DNA of 64,000 nucleotides, from contig NZ_JANXUG010000088.1 in NCBI RefSeq assembly GCF_025352015.1, forward strand, positions 37,295 through 101,294. Direction: 5' to 3'. A model generated the notes under the pieces. It was not told the DNA's origin, did no database searches, and saw only the letters and a list, made by a program, of their open reading frames with translations. This DNA is from Flavobacterium sp. GTDB taxonomy: Bacteria > Bacteroidota > Bacteroidia > Flavobacteriales > Flavobacteriaceae. Positions 1 through 8,380 of the stretch are shown piece by piece; position 1 is the stretch's first letter; every line of letters starts with the position of its first letter. Both the position numbers and the translations under genes were made by a program.

Positions 1-60
1 AGTGGTTTTTGGATTGTTTGCTTTATGATTATGGGAGGAATTATCTGTATGATGCAATAA
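1..60 (+). CDS. C-terminal end of a membrane protein (partial)
   Basis: The window opens inside a reading frame that stops with TAA at 58-60. The visible end is hydrophobic (ending GGIICMMQ), which suggests the last transmembrane helix of an integral membrane protein. The family cannot be told from 19 residues. A hairpin with a T-run follows at 81-111. Confidence 0.55.
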   Translation, partial: SGFWIVCFMIMGGIICMMQ

Positions 61-80
61 TTAACATTTTATTATATACC

Positions 81-111
81 AATCGCGCTACATTTGTAGG
101 GCGATTTTTTT
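81..111 (+). terminator. Intrinsic terminator after the partial gene
   Basis: AATCGC and GCGATT flank CTAC/GTAG around a short loop, with one G-G mismatch, followed by a run of seven T. It ends only 6 nt before the TTG start of the next gene, and its loop region also contains the promoter-like TACATTTG. Confidence 0.6.
89..96 (+). promoter_or_regulatory. Possible -7 promoter element inside the terminator hairpin
   Basis: TACATTTG fits the Bacteroidota -7 consensus TAnnTTTG and lies 22 nt upstream of the TTG start at 118. No clear -33 TTG is visible at the right distance. The match falls inside the terminator stem-loop, so it may be chance. Confidence 0.3.
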
Positions 112-117
112 AGCCTA

Positions 118-1269
118 TTGGAAACATTTACTTATAAAATATACGCTTCGCTATCAGAACTTCCTACTTCATGGGATGAAGTTGCCGTTGAAAATGCATT
201 TTTACAAACACCTTATTTGAAAGTTTTAGAAGATTCTTCACCCATCAATATGCGGTGTTACTACATTGGTATTTATGAAAACGATATTTTAATAGGAGTA
301 GCCTTGACGCAATATTTAGATATTAATAAGTTGGAATCATTTGGCGAACGAGATCAATGCATCAAAACTTATATTAGAAATTTTATCTTCAAAAATTTTT
401 CAGGTCATGTGCTTTTTTTAGGCAATAATCTAGTATCGGGACATAACAGTTATGCTTATAAAAAGCATTTATCGTTTGAAACGATAAGTAAAATAATGCT
501 TGAATATTGTGCTGAAATGCTCGTTTTTTTGAAACAAAAAAACATCACTATACATTTAATTACTTTCAAAGATTTTTATCAAATAGAAGCCACCGAACTT
601 AAAAAGTTTGATTTTAAAAACATCTACGAAATCCATGCGCAACCCAATATGATTTTGAATTTGAATACAAAGTGGAAATCAAAAGAAGATTATAATCGAG
701 AGTTGACAAAAAAATATAGAGACCAGTATAAACGGGCTCGAAAAAAATTTACTGGAATAGCAATCGAAGAATTATCGTTAGAAAAAATCGAACAAAACGA
801 AGCTAAAATTTATGAATTTTATAAATTTGTAGCCAAAAATGCCTCGTTTAACACTTTTATTTTATCAGAAAGTCACTTTTCTACTTTTAAGAAAAAATGT
901 CCCAAACATTTTAAATTATTTGGTTATTTTGATAACCATCTTTTAGTTGGGTTTCACACCATTTTTCAAAACGGAGATACGCTAGAAACCTATTTTTTGG
1001 GCTATGATGAAAAAGTACAAAAAGAGAAAATGTTATATTTGAATATGTTGTATAATATGACCGAATTTGGAATCGAAAATCATTTTAAACGAATCATCTT
1101 TGGCAGAACTGCGCTTGAAATAAAAAGCTCAATCGGTGCACAACCCATTATGATGTCGGGGTTTATGTTTCACAAAAATCGATGGATTAATAAGCTTTTA
1201 CCTAAAATTTTTCCTCGGTTAGAGCCTGAAATGATTTGGCAACAAAGACATCCATTTAAAGAAAACTAA
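118..1269 (+). CDS. GNAT-fold (FemAB-like) acyltransferase family protein
   Basis: This 383-residue soluble protein resembles the FemAB/GNAT peptidoglycan-biosynthesis-type acyltransferases that Flavobacteriia encode. A basic helical stretch near residues 195-210 (KKYRDQYKRARKKF) is followed by a C-terminal half with an acyltransferase-like pattern (LFGYFDNHLLVGFHT, YFLGYDE) typical of the GNAT core. The start is TTG at 118: the frame has a stop at 97-99 and no other usual start codon before 118, and the first in-frame ATG would remove about 43 residues. There is no signal peptide, so it is probably cytoplasmic. The acyl donor and acceptor are unknown. Confidence 0.6.
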   Translation: METFTYKIYASLSELPTSWDEVAVENAFLQTPYLKVLEDSSPINMRCYYIGIYENDILIGVALTQYLDINKLESFGERDQCIKTYIRNFIFKNFSGHVLFLGNNLVSGHNSYAYKKHLSFETISKIMLEYCAEMLVFLKQKNITIHLITFKDFYQIEATELKKFDFKNIYEIHAQPNMILNLNTKWKSKEDYNRELTKKYRDQYKRARKKFTGIAIEELSLEKIEQNEAKIYEFYKFVAKNASFNTFILSESHFSTFKKKCPKHFKLFGYFDNHLLVGFHTIFQNGDTLETYFLGYDEKVQKEKMLYLNMLYNMTEFGIENHFKRIIFGRTALEIKSSIGAQPIMMSGFMFHKNRWINKLLPKIFPRLEPEMIWQQRHPFKEN

Positions 1270-1298
1270 AATTATATATCTTTAACTAAATTTGATTT

Positions 1299-2501
1299 AT
1301 GCTTTTCCAATTTGGATTTTATTCTTCCCTTCTTCTTATAACCTTCTCACAAGGAATCATTTATAGCAGTATTTTGTTAAAAAAAGGCATACAAACAGGT
1401 AGTAATTCCAGTTATTGGTTAAGCCTTTTTATCTTTTTGTGCAGTTTATATATTGCTCCTTGGATGCTTGGTTTTGCAGGCTGGTATGACAATCAGCCGT
1501 ATCGTGACTTTTTGTTTTATACACCGTTTCAGCATCTTTTTTTTGTAGGTCCTGTAATTTACTTCTACACTCAAAGCCTTTTAAATCCTTCTTTTCGATT
1601 AACCAAAAGTAATTTTTTACATTTTATTCTAGGTATTTTATACGTCCTATATTCGCTATTCATGTGGATTTATGATAAAATAATTATCCATGATTATTAT
1701 TTTTATAAAGATGGAATGGACAAAGATTTTGATGATTGGTATCAAAAAACAGGGTTGATTTCAATGTTAATTTACTTCATAATGTCTATTCGGTATTATA
1801 ATTTGTACCGAAAACTCATGTTTCAAGTAGTAAGTTATGCCGACAGTGTTTTATTCAAATGGATAAAAGCCTATTTGTATGCGTTTTTAATTATGTTGCT
1901 TTTGCCTATTGTTTTCGATATTGTAATTCTAATTTATCCTGCTTTAAACTCTTATCAAGGATCGTGGTGGTTTTATCTTTTTTTCTCGATCATTATGTAT
2001 TATGTAGCAATTTCTGGGTATGCCAATTTGGTAGTAACCAAAATACCTTTTGAAATTTCGGTCTTCGATAAGAAACCTGTTTTGCTTTTATCCAATAATG
2101 CACCGTTAGAAAAAGTAATCATTGATGTGGAACATGAAGTTTATGAACCTGAAACTTCTCCAGAAATTGAAAATTGGAAAGTAAAATTAGAATTACTCAT
2201 TAAAGAGCAGCAACTCTATCAAAATCCTGAATTAACATTGGCAGATATTGCCAAAAAATTAGAAACTAATGCATCGGTAATCTCAAAAGCTATCAATCAA
2301 GGTTTTCAAATGAACTTTAATGACTTTATCAACAACTTCAGAGTAGAAGCGGTAAAACAAAATTTTGAAAACGGCGAACATAAAAAATCAACCTTACTCG
2401 GAATCGCTTTTGATAGCGGATTTAACTCAAAAGCAACTTTTAACCGAGCTTTCAAAAAAAATACGGGACTTTCGCCCAAAGAATACCTAAATACAATTTG
2501 A
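1299..2501 (+). CDS. Membrane-anchored AraC-family transcriptional regulator
   Basis: The N-terminal ~245 residues form about seven hydrophobic helices. After a linker, the last ~95 residues are an AraC/XylS DNA-binding domain with two helix-turn-helix units (LTLADIAKKLETNASVIS, then LLGIAFDSGFNSKATF) and the typical ending NTGLSPKEYL. This 7TM-plus-HTH layout is common in Bacteroidota and suggests a regulator that senses a membrane or periplasmic signal. The ATG at 1299 lies 29 nt after the previous stop, so the two genes may be co-transcribed. Its targets are not evident; the lipoprotein/DoxX genes downstream are candidates by position only. Confidence 0.85.
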   Translation: MLFQFGFYSSLLLITFSQGIIYSSILLKKGIQTGSNSSYWLSLFIFLCSLYIAPWMLGFAGWYDNQPYRDFLFYTPFQHLFFVGPVIYFYTQSLLNPSFRLTKSNFLHFILGILYVLYSLFMWIYDKIIIHDYYFYKDGMDKDFDDWYQKTGLISMLIYFIMSIRYYNLYRKLMFQVVSYADSVLFKWIKAYLYAFLIMLLLPIVFDIVILIYPALNSYQGSWWFYLFFSIIMYYVAISGYANLVVTKIPFEISVFDKKPVLLLSNNAPLEKVIIDVEHEVYEPETSPEIENWKVKLELLIKEQQLYQNPELTLADIAKKLETNASVISKAINQGFQMNFNDFINNFRVEAVKQNFENGEHKKSTLLGIAFDSGFNSKATFNRAFKKNTGLSPKEYLNTI

Positions 2502-2683
2502 TACTTTTAATAAGTCTTGTACTAAAACCCTTTATTTACCTCACTTTTTTTTAATTTAATAATTTGAGATCTATTTATTTTGGCTCAAATTATAATTTGA
2601 AGCGTATGCGTTTGAATGTTGCTACAACTTTGCAGCATTAAATAATCAGAAACCCAACAAAAGGTTTCCTAAAACTTCAAAAA

Positions 2684-3040
2684 ATGAAAACAATTATTAC
2701 AACCTTATTTTTGGCATTAATCATTACTTCTTGTGGCGTGTTTGGTTCTTTAACGTCTAACACCATTATTAAACCAAACGACAGTTTTGTTTTAGGTAAC
2801 AATGAACACGGAACTTTTCAGGTAAAACTAAAAAATGTTTCCAATCATAATTTAAAAATAATTATGGCTCCTATAACTGGAGGCACCCATTCGCCAATTA
2901 TAGTTAGTCCTAATGAAACTGTTAAAGTAAATGCCGATAGCAATACCGCGCTTGTTATCGAAAATAAATCTAGCGAAGAAGCATCGGTTAATTTATATGT
3001 TACTGGAGATACTGGATTATCTATGGGATATAAAAATTAA
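2684..3040 (+). CDS. Small lipoprotein of unknown function
   Basis: A 118-residue protein with a lipoprotein signal peptide: MKTII, a hydrophobic stretch, then the lipobox ITSC with Cys17 as the lipidation site. The mature part is rich in beta-prone residues and Asn/Thr, as in a small beta-sandwich. I recognise no family. It is the first gene of a possible three-gene unit with the broken DoxX gene (29 bp later) and a second small lipoprotein, so a role at the cell envelope is likely. Confidence 0.65.
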   Translation: MKTIITTLFLALIITSCGVFGSLTSNTIIKPNDSFVLGNNEHGTFQVKLKNVSNHNLKIIMAPITGGTHSPIIVSPNETVKVNADSNTALVIENKSSEEASVNLYVTGDTGLSMGYKN

Positions 3041-3069
3041 TAGTAGTTTCAATCATCAAACAAATCACC

Positions 3070-3559
3070 ATGAGAATAATAAATCAACTCACAAACCCAA
3101 TTAAAATGCCATTTTGTTGGCAAGATTTCTTATTTGCCATTCCCGGAATTACTTGCGGATTTCTATTAAGCTCCAACTTTGGTGCGGCAAAATTCGGATT
3201 GTCGTGGTCGCCTCCCGAAAATAATCTAGGATTATTTGAAGTAGCCTTTTGGTTTCCAAATGATGTAAGCGTCGTATGGTGGAATATTTGCTGTCGCTCC
3301 AGCTTTTTTTGCTTGGATGGGTGCTTTTAGCGAAGCTGTCGGCGGCATTTTTTTAATACTGGGATTTCAAACCCGAATAGCTTCTTTCTTAATCTTGTGC
3401 ACAATGCTTGTAGCGATTTTTATGTAACAAATTCAGAATGGTTTATGGAACTGCCTGCCAGCAACGGGATTTCTATGGGTGGGGACATTCTATCTGATTC
3501 TAGGTTCGGGTCGATTTGGTGTTGATTATTTACTAACTCGTAAAAAAACTGCATTATGA
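3070..3559 (+). pseudogene. DoxX-family membrane protein, frameshifted and interrupted by a stop
   Basis: The ORF track shows 86 residues ending at 3330, but the DoxX-like sequence continues in the +1 frame from about 3270 (YGGIFAVAPAFFAWMGAFSE, then GGIFLILGFQTRIASF), meets TAA at 3425-3427, and resumes in the same frame (QNGLWNCLPATGFLW, then LGSGRFGVDYLL) to TGA at 3557-3559. All parts of a ~150-residue DoxX membrane protein can be seen, broken by one frameshift between about 3262 and 3278 and one nonsense codon. The final TGA overlaps the next gene's ATG (ATGA), suggesting former translational coupling. DoxX proteins are small four-helix membrane proteins linked to redox or thiol stress. 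Confidence 0.75.
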
Positions 3560-3912
3560 AAACATTATTTATTCTCATTGCACTACTTATTCTAGCGAAT
3601 GCCTGTGTTCAAAAAGCGTATCAAAGAGTAGTTGTAGTAACACTAGATGTCTCTAAAGTAAAAAACATAAAAACTGTTGGAATTCGTGGTAATGGTAAGC
3701 CATTGAACTGGGAAAACGATTATCCTATGAAAGAAGTAATAAAAGACAGCTTGTATAAAGCGGTTATCGTTACGCAAACTGGCTATCTTTTTGCAGAAGG
3801 AAAATGTATCGTAAATGGCAATTTTGAATTACAAAATAAACCCAATCGAAAAGTGGTATTCGACACCAAAAAAGACACGACTTATGTCAATTTTGTTTTT
3901 GATTCAGAATAA
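3556..3912 (+). CDS. Small lipoprotein, possible carbohydrate-binding-like fold
   Basis: 118 residues with a lipoprotein signal (hydrophobic core, lipobox ANAC, Cys17). The mature part has alternating strands and a segment (GIRGNGKPLNWENDYPM) that recalls the beta-sandwich of CBM20/48-like starch-binding modules; this is a resemblance by eye, not a firm assignment. The ATG overlaps the stop of the DoxX pseudogene by 4 nt. The next gene is convergent and ends 4 bp downstream. Confidence 0.6.
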   Translation: MKTLFILIALLILANACVQKAYQRVVVVTLDVSKVKNIKTVGIRGNGKPLNWENDYPMKEVIKDSLYKAVIVTQTGYLFAEGKCIVNGNFELQNKPNRKVVFDTKKDTTYVNFVFDSE

Positions 3913-3916
3913 AATT

Positions 3917-4792
3917 TTAAAGAACTGCAACTTTCATTTGAGCCGGCAAAATCATAATATCCAATCGTGTTTCTTCACCAATATATTCTCCATCAATTTG
4001 AAAACAAACGGGTGTAATGGTGGTAATTATTGCATTATCGGTAGAAATAATTTGAATATCTTCGGTATTAATTGGAATATTTCCAGTAATTATTTTTCCG
4101 AAAACCAATAAATCTAGGTTCTTTAAAATTACTAATTCAAATTTCCCATCGTTCATGACTCCATCCGGGTTAATGGTTACGCCTGTCCCGTATTTTTGAG
4201 AATTCGCGATTACAATCATTCGTGCAGTACATTCGATTATTTCATTATTGGCTTCTATTTTAGCAAAAAAAGGTTCTTCCAATTCGGTTAAAGTAGTAAT
4301 TACTTGTAAAGCATAACCCAGTTTGCCCCGTGTAGAACCATTTTCATAATTCTTGACAAGTGCTGCATTCAACCCTAAATCGCTTAAATGAATACTTTTT
4401 TTACCATTGATAGAAATCATATCCATTTCCATAAAATGATTGTGAAAAGCTATAGATAGATTTTCTTCAATGGTAGCTGGCAAGTTTAAAGCTGCCGCCA
4501 AACCATTGGCTGAACCTGCAGGAATAATTCCAAAAATGACATCTTGTTGCTCTAGTGCTTCGCCTACCATTTTTATTGTTCCATCCCCGCCAGCAATCAA
4601 TATTCGTTGTGGTTTATGCACATTGTACAAACTTCTTATGGCTTTTTCATCATCGTTACTAGAAGTTTCAAACACAATGATTTCTACTTTAAATTTCTCG
4701 GCAAATGCTAAAGTTTTTACTAAAATTTCAGTTTTATCAACATCTCCGGAAATGGGATTTAGTACTAAAATATATTTCTTATTTGCTGTCAT
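3917..4792 (-). CDS. Diacylglycerol kinase family lipid kinase (YegS/DagK-like)
   Basis: The 291-residue protein has the DAGK catalytic fold: NPISGD near the N-terminus, the nucleotide-binding GGDGT motif at about residues 68-72, and GIIPAGSANGLA a little later. Family members phosphorylate diacylglycerol or related lipids at the inner membrane face. There is no signal peptide. It is divergent from the App1-like phosphatase gene with a 60-bp shared promoter region, so enzymes predicted to make and remove phosphatidate stand side by side. The true substrate (DAG, sphingoid base or undecaprenol) cannot be told from sequence. Confidence 0.85.
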   Translation of the reverse strand: MTANKKYILVLNPISGDVDKTEILVKTLAFAEKFKVEIIVFETSSNDDEKAIRSLYNVHKPQRILIAGGDGTIKMVGEALEQQDVIFGIIPAGSANGLAAALNLPATIEENLSIAFHNHFMEMDMISINGKKSIHLSDLGLNAALVKNYENGSTRGKLGYALQVITTLTELEEPFFAKIEANNEIIECTARMIVIANSQKYGTGVTINPDGVMNDGKFELVILKNLDLLVFGKIITGNIPINTEDIQIISTDNAIITTITPVCFQIDGEYIGEETRLDIMILPAQMKVAVL

Positions 4793-4852
4793 AAATTGTA
4801 TTTCCTAAATTATTTGTACTTTGTTCAGCTAAACTCAAATGTATAAAATTAA

Positions 4853-5821
4853 GTGAAGCCCTTTTTAAAATTATATCGTGGATATGCTAACGACCAAGAA
4901 TTAATTGTGATGGGGCACGTTTTTAAATCTAACTCGAAGGAAGATTACGATTTTCAAAAGAAGAATTTTAAAAATGCAACTTCTGTAATTAGATCGTTTC
5001 GTATTGCAACTCTGGGCAATACAGATGTTTATTTAGAACACAATAATGCACAAATCCACACGAAAACGTTAGACGACGGTTATTTTAAATTTTGTATTCC
5101 GCTGACTGAAAAATCAATTTATGGTTGGATAAATTATACCGTAAGTATTTTTTATAAAAATGAAGAAATTAAAGCCGTTGGAAGTTTTATTAAACCTCAT
5201 GAAGGAAATTTTGGATTCATATCAGACATTGACGACACTTTTTTAGTTTCGCATACTAGAAATCCTTTTAAGAAAATGTCTATTTTATTGTTCAAAAACG
5301 TTTATGATCGACGTGTTTATCGCGACGTTGTAGCGCATTATCAAGCGTTGAGTACCGCAGGCAAAAACAATGTAACCGAACAAAATGTATTCTTTTATGT
5401 GTCGAGCAGCGAATGGAATTTGTATCGTTTTATTACTCAATTTGCCGAAATTAATAAATTACCCAAAGCCGTTTTGCTGTTGAAAGACATTAAAACCAGC
5501 TTAACCGATTTATTTATTACCGGTCGTGGAGATCACAATCATAAATTTGAAAAGATTAAGCACATTTTAGAATTTTATCCAAATTTGCAATACACGCTGT
5601 TAGGTGATGATTCGCAAAATGACCCATATTTATATGAGAATATCTGCAAAATTTTTCCTGTAAATGTAAAAGCGGTTTACATACGACAAACCGGAAATTC
5701 TAAAAAAGAAAGAACGATATTATTACTAAAAAATCTAGAAAGCTTGCATGTAGAAGTGTGTTATTTTAAAGAAAGTTCAGAAGCAATAGCACACTCCAAA
5801 AAAATTGGTTTGATTACTTAA
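4853..5821 (+). CDS. App1-like phosphatase (DUF2183)
   Basis: This 322-residue protein carries the HAD-like signature DIDDT (FISDIDDTFLVSH, about residues 122-134) and the downstream SSSEWNLY and GDDSQND segments of the App1/DUF2183 family; yeast App1 is a Mg-dependent phosphatidate phosphatase. The N-terminal ~110 residues look like a beta-rich domain. The start is GTG at 4853; the ATG at 4839 is out of frame and stops at once. The 3' end overlaps the convergent ABC-F gene by 8 bp. A role in phospholipid turnover opposite to the neighbouring DAG kinase is an inference. Confidence 0.8.
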   Translation: MKPFLKLYRGYANDQELIVMGHVFKSNSKEDYDFQKKNFKNATSVIRSFRIATLGNTDVYLEHNNAQIHTKTLDDGYFKFCIPLTEKSIYGWINYTVSIFYKNEEIKAVGSFIKPHEGNFGFISDIDDTFLVSHTRNPFKKMSILLFKNVYDRRVYRDVVAHYQALSTAGKNNVTEQNVFFYVSSSEWNLYRFITQFAEINKLPKAVLLLKDIKTSLTDLFITGRGDHNHKFEKIKHILEFYPNLQYTLLGDDSQNDPYLYENICKIFPVNVKAVYIRQTGNSKKERTILLLKNLESLHVEVCYFKESSEAIAHSKKIGLIT

Positions 5822-7718
5822 AATCTATCTCACCCTGAACAATTTCCCAATCATCAAGCAATTTATCTAATTCGGCTTTTTTCTTGTTATAAGCCATAAA
5901 AAAAGTAGCGTCTTCGACATGCTTATTATAATTAGAAGATAAAGCTTTATCATCGTTTTGAATATCAATTTCCAATTGCTTGATTTGGCTTTCTATTTTG
6001 CTCAAACGGTTTTGTAACGATTTGCTTTTCTTTTGATCCTCATAAGAGATGTTTTTGGTAGTTGATTTTGTTTCAAGCACAACATCTTTTTTCTCTATTT
6101 CACGCATATTTACCGCGTTTCTTTGTTCTAAAAAGTAGTTGATATCCCCCAAATATTCTTTAATATTTTGATCTTTAAATTCATAAACAATGTTCGACAT
6201 CCCCTGCAAAAAATCTCTATCGTGTGATACCAAAAGTAACGTGCCTTCATATTTTTTCAAAGCAGCTTTCAATACATTTTTTGATTTAATATCTAAATGA
6301 TTTGTAGGTTCATCCATCAGTAACACATTGATGGGTTGCAATAACAACTTGCACAATGCCAATCGGTTTCGTTCACCTCCCGAAAGCACTTTTACTTTCT
6401 TCTCTACATCGTCACCACGAAATAAAAAGGAACCCAACATATCGCGAACTCTTGAACGATTACCGTCAGTAGCGGCATTGGTCATGGTTTCTAATAAAGT
6501 GATTTCTCCGTCTAAATATTCGGCTTGGTTTTGAGCAAAATAACCCAACTGCACATTGTGACCCAGTTTTATAGCACCCTGAAACTTGAACTCGTTCACT
6601 ATTGCTTTAATTAAGGTTGATTTTCCTTGACCGTTTTGACCCACAAAAGCAATCTTACTACCGCGCTCTACTAGTAGGGAAATATCTTTTAGAATCACTT
6701 TTTCGCCGTAGGCTTTTGTCACATGGTCGGCTTCAATAACTACTCTCCCTGGGGTTTGCGAAACTGGAAACGAAATGTTCATCACCGAATTATCGTCTTC
6801 ATCTACTTCAATGCGTTCTACTTTATCTAATTTTTTAATAAGCGATTGTGCCATCGAGGCTTTCGAAGCTTTGGCCCTAAACTTTTCAATTAACTTCTCG
6901 GTTTCTTCAATTTTCTTGGCTTGATTTTTTTGGGTAGCCAATTGTTTTTCTCTGATTTCCTCACGTAAAACCAAGTATTGCGAATAGGGTTTGTTAAAAT
7001 CATACGCTTTCCCCAATGATATTTCAATAGTTCTATTAGTCACATTATCTAAAAACATTTTATCATGCGAGACAATCACCACCACGCCAGGAAAATTTCT
7101 CAAAAACCCTTCTAACCAAATGATACTTTCAATATCTAAATGGTTCGTAGGCTCATCCAAAAGCAAAATATCATTCGATTGCAATAATAATTTAGCCAAC
7201 TCAATCCGCATACGCCATCCACCCGAAAAAGTATCGGTTTGGTTTTCAAAATCCTCTCTTTTAAAACCCAATCCTAAAAGAATCTTTTCGGTATCTCCCA
7301 CATAATTATAACCTCCCAATATTTCAAAATGATGTGTAACATCACTCAACTGCTCAATCAAATCAGAATAACTCTGACTTTCATAATCGGTTCTGATAAC
7401 CAATTGGTGATTGATTTCATCAATTTTAAGCTCGGCTTTTTTAATTTCCTCAAAGGCTTGATAGGCTTCATCCAGAACTGTTCTACCTTTTACAAAATCT
7501 ATATCCTGACGCAAAAAACCAATTCTAACTTCCTTTTCAGTAGCTATCTGTCCGCTATCGGGTTTAAAATCGCCTGCTAATATCTTAAGCATCGTCGATT
7601 TTCCAGCACCGTTTTTCCCAACAAGTCCTACTCTATCCCCATAACCTAATCGAAAAGTTACCTCTTCAAAAAGATACGTACCACCAAACGAAACCGATAA
7701 ATTGTGAATGTTTAACAT
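5814..7718 (-). CDS. ABC-F family ATP-binding cassette protein
   Basis: 634 residues with two ABC domains and no membrane segments. Domain 1 has Walker A GKNGAGKST and signature FSGGWRMRIELAK; domain 2 has Walker A GQNGQGKST and signature LSGGERNRLALCK; both have LLLDEPTNHLD or LLMDEPTNHLD. A charged interdomain linker (about residues 240-320) and a C-terminal coiled coil (about 560-630) match the Uup/YheS-type layout. ABC-F proteins act on ribosomes, resolving stalls or protecting the peptidyl-transferase centre; the long charged C-terminus points to a Uup-like housekeeping role more than antibiotic resistance. Confidence 0.88.
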   Translation of the reverse strand: MLNIHNLSVSFGGTYLFEEVTFRLGYGDRVGLVGKNGAGKSTMLKILAGDFKPDSGQIATEKEVRIGFLRQDIDFVKGRTVLDEAYQAFEEIKKAELKIDEINHQLVIRTDYESQSYSDLIEQLSDVTHHFEILGGYNYVGDTEKILLGLGFKREDFENQTDTFSGGWRMRIELAKLLLQSNDILLLDEPTNHLDIESIIWLEGFLRNFPGVVVIVSHDKMFLDNVTNRTIEISLGKAYDFNKPYSQYLVLREEIREKQLATQKNQAKKIEETEKLIEKFRAKASKASMAQSLIKKLDKVERIEVDEDDNSVMNISFPVSQTPGRVVIEADHVTKAYGEKVILKDISLLVERGSKIAFVGQNGQGKSTLIKAIVNEFKFQGAIKLGHNVQLGYFAQNQAEYLDGEITLLETMTNAATDGNRSRVRDMLGSFLFRGDDVEKKVKVLSGGERNRLALCKLLLQPINVLLMDEPTNHLDIKSKNVLKAALKKYEGTLLLVSHDRDFLQGMSNIVYEFKDQNIKEYLGDINYFLEQRNAVNMREIEKKDVVLETKSTTKNISYEDQKKSKSLQNRLSKIESQIKQLEIDIQNDDKALSSNYNKHVEDATFFMAYNKKKAELDKLLDDWEIVQGEIDFK

Positions 7719-7759
7719 AAAAAGAATTTCAAATTACTACTAAAAACTTCCTTTAGAAT

Positions 7760-7767
7760 TATCTTTG
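7760..7767 (+). promoter_or_regulatory. Bacteroidota -7 promoter element for the DUF983 gene
   Basis: TATCTTTG is a full match to TAnnTTTG, 50 nt upstream of the ATG at 7817, in the region divergent from the ABC-F gene. Confidence 0.55.
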
Positions 7768-7816
7768 TAGACCGAAAGTCGTGAGACCAAACTGAACGAA
7801 ATTAAAATTTTTGCAA

Positions 7817-8200
7817 ATGTTAAAAAAAGGATCCAAACTAAATAGCATTTTAACAGGAACTTGTCCAAGATGCCAAGAAGAAAGCATGTATGTAAACCAA
7901 AATCCTTATAATCTCAACACTATTTACAAAATGCACAACCACTGTAACCACTGCCACTTGCACTATCAAATAGAACCTTCCTTTTTTTACGGCGCCATGT
8001 ATGTAAATTATGGTCTCACGGTCGCAATAGGTGTAGCTTCATTTATTATAACCAAAATACTGCTAGGACTAAATATAGAAACTTCCTTCATTGCCATCAT
8101 TGTCAGTTTAATTGTTTTAATGCCAGTCACTGCAAGGCTATCACGCAATATTTATATTAATATGTTTGTGAGTTATGATCAAACAGCTGGGAAAGAATAA
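7817..8200 (+). CDS. DUF983 family membrane protein
   Basis: About 127 residues. The N-terminus holds a zinc-ribbon-like pattern (CPRC near residue 17, CNHCHLHY near residue 47) followed by the conserved PSFFYGAMYV segment and two transmembrane helices, the usual DUF983 plan. Function is not established for the family. The ORF track starts at TTG 7811; the ATG six bases later is the more likely start. It stands alone, with the repeat patch downstream. Confidence 0.8.
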   Translation: MLKKGSKLNSILTGTCPRCQEESMYVNQNPYNLNTIYKMHNHCNHCHLHYQIEPSFFYGAMYVNYGLTVAIGVASFIITKILLGLNIETSFIAIIVSLIVLMPVTARLSRNIYINMFVSYDQTAGKE

Positions 8201-8235
8201 GTAGCGATAGGCTTGGGTGTTTTCAGTAATCCCTA

Positions 8236-8279
8236 TTCCCGCTGACCGCGCTGCACGGCAGCCAGCTCCCATCGGGGCT
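8236..8279 (-). repeat. Dispersed hairpin repeat, copy A
   Basis: Read on the minus strand this starts AGCCCCGAT and ends AGCGGGAA, with 27 nt between. The centre forms a hairpin GCTGC-CGT-GCAGC. The same ends occur at 18511-18553 in the other orientation around a different hairpin (GTTAC-CAT-GTAAC). I recall similar intergenic sequences from Flavobacterium genomes but cannot verify this here. It is GC-rich compared with its surroundings. Confidence 0.65.
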
Positions 8280-8380
8280 AATTAGGCAGTGTCTTTTGTG
8301 AAATAAATAACTGTAAAGTCGGTATAACCCAAAAATCTACACCCTCTTTGTCACTCCAAGCCCAGTCGAGGAGCATACAC

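Noticed and set aside
3070-3330. Stand-alone 86-residue gene
   Set aside because: It is the first part of a frameshifted DoxX gene; the C-terminal residues after the shift (VVWWNICCRSSFFCLDGCF) are out-of-frame noise.
3815-4111. 98-residue plus-strand ORF over the lipoprotein/DAG kinase junction
   Set aside because: It overlaps two well-supported genes in other frames and has no coding signature.
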